This document shows, in pieces, positions 6,320 through 8,204 of a stretch of DNA of 8,204 nt. Within the stretch, counting starts at the first letter, position 1; each line of letters opens with the position of its first letter. Source of the stretch: an uncultured Oscillospiraceae bacterium (GTDB taxonomy: Bacteria; Bacillota; Clostridia; Oscillospirales; Oscillospiraceae). Location: contig CAKTGW010000029.1 in the NCBI GenBank assembly GCA_934561725.1, positions 1 to 8,204 of the forward strand. Direction: 5' to 3'. The notes beneath the pieces were generated by a model, which searched no databases, was not told where the DNA came from, and saw only the letters and a list, made by a program, of their open reading frames with translations. A program made the translations under genes and the position numbers.

Positions 6320-7187
6320 AGTCGGCACCTCCCAATTCGTAAATGAAGATTTCTTCCAGGGTAAGGGGAATTTCCTCGGAGTATACGGGGCCGGCCGCTG
6401 CCGCACGGCTGAGTATATCCTCAGAGGAACCCCGCACGATCAGCGTATGCATACGGCCTGCGGCGCTGTGGTGCAGGATCTCCAGTCCTTCGGGCAGTTG
6501 GCCGGATTCACCGGGGACAAACTGAAGCTTTTTGATTCCCTCCTGCAGCTCAGTCAGACTGCGCTCAATGAGCACGCGGCCTTTGGAAAGGATACCCACA
6601 TGGTCGCAGACGTCCTCCAGCTCGCGCAGATTGTGGGACGCCACCAGAACAGTGGTCTCGCGCTCAGCCACATCGCTCATGAGCAGACCCCAGACCTGCC
6701 GGCGCATGACCGGGTCCAGACCGTCTACGGGCTCATCCAGGATCAGGATCTCCGGTTTCAGGCAGATGGCCAGCCAAAAGGCGGCCTGCTTCTGCATGCC
6801 CTTGCTCATTTTGCGGATGGGACGCTTTTCGTCCAGCTTGAATACATCCCGCAGCTTTTCAAAGCGTGCCGTGTCAAAGCTGGGATAGATGTCCTTGTAA
6901 AAGTGCATCATATCCCGAACAGAGGCCTGCATGAAATAGTAGCCGTCGTCCGGGATCACAAACATCCGGGATTTTACAGCGGCATTTTCATATACCGGAA
7001 TGCCGTCTACCAGTATCTTTCCGCTGTCCGGCCGGTATACGCCGCATATGTGCCGAATCACAGTGCTTTTGCCGCTGCCGTTCGGGCCGACCAGACCGTA
7101 AATGGCGCCCTTTGGTACGGTCATTGTCAGCTCATCCAGGGCTTGCGTCCCTTCAAAGCTCTTGGAAACATTCAGAACCGAAATCAT
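6294..7187 (-). CDS. ABC transporter ATP-binding protein (YtrB/BcrA-like)
   Basis: This 297-residue cytoplasmic ATPase has all nucleotide-binding motifs: Walker A GPNGSGKST (34-42), a signature loop reading MSKGMQKQ (127-134) in place of LSGGQ, Walker B ILILDEP (147-153) with catalytic E152, D-loop GLDP (156-159) and the switch histidine H185 in ASHNL. The Q-loop region reads VIPDDGYYFMQ (77-87), with aspartate where glutamine is usual, as I recall for this GntR-linked subgroup. A ~75-residue C-terminal extension follows the core, as in drug/bacitracin-type exporters. The ATG overlaps the repressor stop (ATGA, 7184-7187), with AGGGGG 7 bases upstream. The gene ends inside the permease start region (26-base overlap, 6294-6319). 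It should power the permease encoded next, exporting or sensing a peptide, antibiotic or lipid-linked compound. The substrate cannot be assigned from sequence. Confidence 0.95.
   Translation of the reverse strand: MISVLNVSKSFEGTQALDELTMTVPKGAIYGLVGPNGSGKSTVIRHICGVYRPDSGKILVDGIPVYENAAVKSRMFVIPDDGYYFMQASVRDMMHFYKDIYPSFDTARFEKLRDVFKLDEKRPIRKMSKGMQKQAAFWLAICLKPEILILDEPVDGLDPVMRRQVWGLLMSDVAERETTVLVASHNLRELEDVCDHVGILSKGRVLIERSLTELQEGIKKLQFVPGESGQLPEGLEILHHSAAGRMHTLIVRGSSEDILSRAAAAGPVYSEEIPLTLEEIFIYELGGADYAVKDIIL
6327..6333 (-). promoter_or_regulatory. Ribosome binding site deciding the permease start
   Basis: GGGAGGT on the - strand lies within the final codons of the ATPase gene, 7 bases before ATG 6319. 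It supports a 608-residue permease beginning MQSKTSFFSP rather than the 29-residue longer version, whose extra residues are basic, proline-rich and overlap the ATPase coding sequence in another frame. Confidence 0.85.
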
Positions 7188-7546
7188 TGTTTAACCCCCT
7201 CTTTGATGCGCTGGCAGAGCATATCGCCGTTATAGCCCAGATAGGAGAGCTCGCGTACGGCTTCGTCAAACTGCCGCAGCAGATCGCTGCGCCGGCTGTC
7301 GTCAACCTCGCGGTTTTCTCCGGCGAAGCTGCCCTTGCCCGGTACAGAATAGATATATCCCTCATTTTCCAGTTCGCGGTAAGCGCGCTGAATGGTGTTG
7401 GGATTGATCGCCAGCTCTTGTGCCAGCTCCCGTACTGAGGGCATTTTTCCGTTTGGCTCTACCGCACCGGTCACGATAAGCAGGCGCAGCTCATCCTTGA
7501 TTTGTGCATATACCGGACGTCCGTCGCGGTAATTGATGTTGAGCAT
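7184..7546 (-). CDS. GntR-family transcriptional repressor, YtrA subfamily
   Basis: This 120-residue DNA-binding protein has an N-terminal winged helix (about residues 8-75): GRPVYAQIKDELRLLIV, then KMPSVRELAQELAINPNTIQRAYRELENEGYI with the recognition helix in NPNTIQRAYREL, and the wing VPGKGSF. The C-terminus is a short helical dimerisation tail of ~45 residues, which defines the YtrA group. In that group the repressor controls the ABC genes in its own operon and is released under envelope or antibiotic stress. ATG 7546 was chosen because GAGGTG (7558-7553) lies 6 bases upstream. A GTG at 7555 would add three residues but has no ribosome site and overlaps the SD itself. The stop overlaps the ATPase ATG. 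A palindromic operator and a strong promoter lie directly upstream, so negative autoregulation is expected. Confidence 0.95.
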   Translation of the reverse strand: MLNINYRDGRPVYAQIKDELRLLIVTGAVEPNGKMPSVRELAQELAINPNTIQRAYRELENEGYIYSVPGKGSFAGENREVDDSRRSDLLRQFDEAVRELSYLGYNGDMLCQRIKEGVKQ

Positions 7547-7552
7547 CCTGTT

Positions 7553-7558
7553 CACCTC
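7553..7558 (-). promoter_or_regulatory. Ribosome binding site deciding the repressor start
   Basis: GAGGTG on the - strand is followed by AACAGG and then ATG 7546. The competing GTG start lies within this site, so the ATG start is preferred. Confidence 0.7.
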
Positions 7559-7569
7559 ACGTTACTGAC

Positions 7570-7596
7570 AACTGTATTAGCTGTGCTAGTACAGTT
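7570..7596. promoter_or_regulatory. Operator palindrome for the GntR/YtrA-type repressor
   Basis: A 27-bp interrupted inverted repeat: AACTGTA (7570-7576) matches TACAGTT (7590-7596) perfectly, and inside it TAGC (7578-7581) matches GCTA (7585-7588); 11 of 13 arm positions pair. It starts right after the -10 box of the - strand promoter and covers the expected transcription start, so a bound dimer would block initiation. Binding by the adjacent repressor is inferred from position and symmetry. Confidence 0.8.
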
Positions 7597-7625
7597 AGTA
7601 TATATGCGGCTAAGACATTTGTCAA
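7597..7625 (-). promoter_or_regulatory. Sigma-A promoter of the GntR-ABC operon
   Basis: On the - strand a perfect -35 box TTGACA (7625-7620) and -10 box TATACT (7602-7597) are separated by exactly 17 bases. Such a near-consensus promoter would be strong unless repressed, which fits the operator abutting it. Transcription should start near 7590. Confidence 0.9.
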
Positions 7626-7634
7626 GAGGCGAGT

Positions 7635-7678
7635 AAAAAATTTCCCCGCTTCTGCACACGGGGCAGAAGCGGGGAAAT
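7635..7678 (-). terminator. Strong intrinsic terminator of the FAD-dependent dehydrogenase gene
   Basis: A 16-bp perfect stem (7640-7655 with 7663-7678, core CCCCGCTTCTGC / GCAGAAGCGGGG) has a 7-base loop. Read on the - strand it ends in a run of T at 7640-7635. It lies about 20 bases past the dehydrogenase stop and just upstream of the GntR promoter, separating the two units. Confidence 0.93.
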
Positions 7679-7698
7679 GGAAATAGCTTATGTCGGGA

Positions 7699-8204
7699 TC
7701 ACACCAGATGGCGGCCCATTAATACGCCCATAACAGAGCTCATCATCAGACCTCTGGTCCAGCCGGAGGAGTCGCCAAGGCAGTGCAGGCCCTGCACATT
7801 GGTGTTGAAGTCGGCGTCCATTTTGATGCGGTTAGAGTAGAACTTCAGCTCAGGAGAATAGAGCAGTGTCTCATAAGAGGCAAAGCCGGGGACAACTTGA
7901 TCCATGGCCTGAATAAAGTTGATGATATTGGTCATTGCACGGTAGGGCATGGCAGCAGTGATATCACCGGCCACGGCATCGGGAAGCGTGGGGCGGAGGT
8001 TGGACTGGCTCAGTTCTTTCTCCCAGGTGCGTTTACCGTCCAGAATATCACCGAAGCGCTGGACGAGAATATGTCCAGCACCCAGCATATTCGTGAGTTC
8101 ACCGACCTTCTGCGCGTATTCAATAGGCTGATTGAAGGGGACGGAGAAGTTGTGGGAGCAGAGTATGGCCAGATTGGTGTTGTCGCTCTTGAGCTCCTTA
8201 TAGC
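7699..8204 (-). CDS. FAD-dependent dehydrogenase (COG2509-type), C-terminal part
   Basis: The frame is open from the right edge (first full codon at 8202) to TGA at 7701-7699, giving 167 residues; the N-terminus with the FAD-binding GxGxxG lies outside the window. It matches the conserved end of the uncharacterised NAD(P)/FAD-dependent dehydrogenases of COG2509. Seen are HNFSVPFNQPIEYAQ, then LGAGHILVQRFGDIL, LPDAVAGDITAAMPYR, a helical IINFIQAMDQVVPG, LLYSPELKFYSNRI, and near the end LHCLGDSSGWTRGL, where the family often has GDGAGxTRGL around the flavin. The final residues MGVLMGRHLV are the last helix. The cellular substrate of the family is not established. Internal methionines are not starts, because homology continues upstream to the edge. 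It is followed by a strong terminator. Confidence 0.88.
   Translation of the reverse strand, partial: YKELKSDNTNLAILCSHNFSVPFNQPIEYAQKVGELTNMLGAGHILVQRFGDILDGKRTWEKELSQSNLRPTLPDAVAGDITAAMPYRAMTNIINFIQAMDQVVPGFASYETLLYSPELKFYSNRIKMDADFNTNVQGLHCLGDSSGWTRGLMMSSVMGVLMGRHLV

Noticed and set aside
6447..7235. 262-codon open frame on the + strand opposite the ABC ATPase
   Set aside because: The opposite strand encodes an ATPase with all its motifs; this frame has none and crosses a gene boundary.
1..8204. CRISPR arrays, tRNA/rRNA genes, transposases, phage genes, toxin-antitoxin or retron-like systems
   Set aside because: No regularly spaced repeats, no RNA gene signatures, and no coding sequence with such motifs were seen on either strand.

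Overview
The window looks like chromosomal DNA from a moderately GC-rich member of the Clostridia, most likely a gut Oscillospiraceae-type Firmicute. The reasons are strong AAGGAGG-type ribosome sites, sigma-A promoters, tight ATGA gene overlaps, a YtrA-type GntR/ABC module, a sigma/anti-sigma-like pair of a style common in these bacteria, and an intergenic hairpin element of a kind I recall from that family. This is an inference from sequence style, not a taxonomic match.

Left part (1-2120, + strand): the last 43 codons of an unidentified gene overlap the start of a full-length cinA (competence/damage-inducible protein A with a PncC-type nicotinamide-nucleotide amidohydrolase domain). A well-formed sigma-A promoter (TTGATT-17-TATAAT) then drives a monocistronic phosphoribosyltransferase gene, which ends in a textbook intrinsic terminator.

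Middle part (2121-4490, + strand): a two-gene operon encodes an ECF-like sigma-70 factor and, overlapping it by ATGA, a 504-residue single-pass membrane protein with a large external part. The second protein is a probable anti-sigma/sensor partner. The DNA-recognition part of the sigma factor is two residues shorter than expected, which deserves a check for indels. The gap between this operon and the converging one (4271-4492) holds four hairpins and a palindromic repeat element.

Right part (4493-7630, - strand): a self-contained three-gene operon runs leftward as GntR/YtrA repressor, ABC ATPase and ABC permease. The genes overlap, the promoter is TTGACA-17-TATACT, and a 27-bp interrupted palindrome directly downstream of the -10 box is almost certainly the operator. 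The permease carries about 9 membrane segments and a C-terminal external domain of about 230 residues.

Right edge (7635-8204, - strand): the C-terminal 167 residues of a COG2509-type FAD-dependent dehydrogenase, followed by a strong terminator that insulates the GntR operon.

I see no CRISPR array, insertion sequence, tRNA or rRNA, and no clearly new system. The most noteworthy content is two membrane/envelope modules placed tail to tail, each with its own regulator and each with a large uncharacterised external domain.
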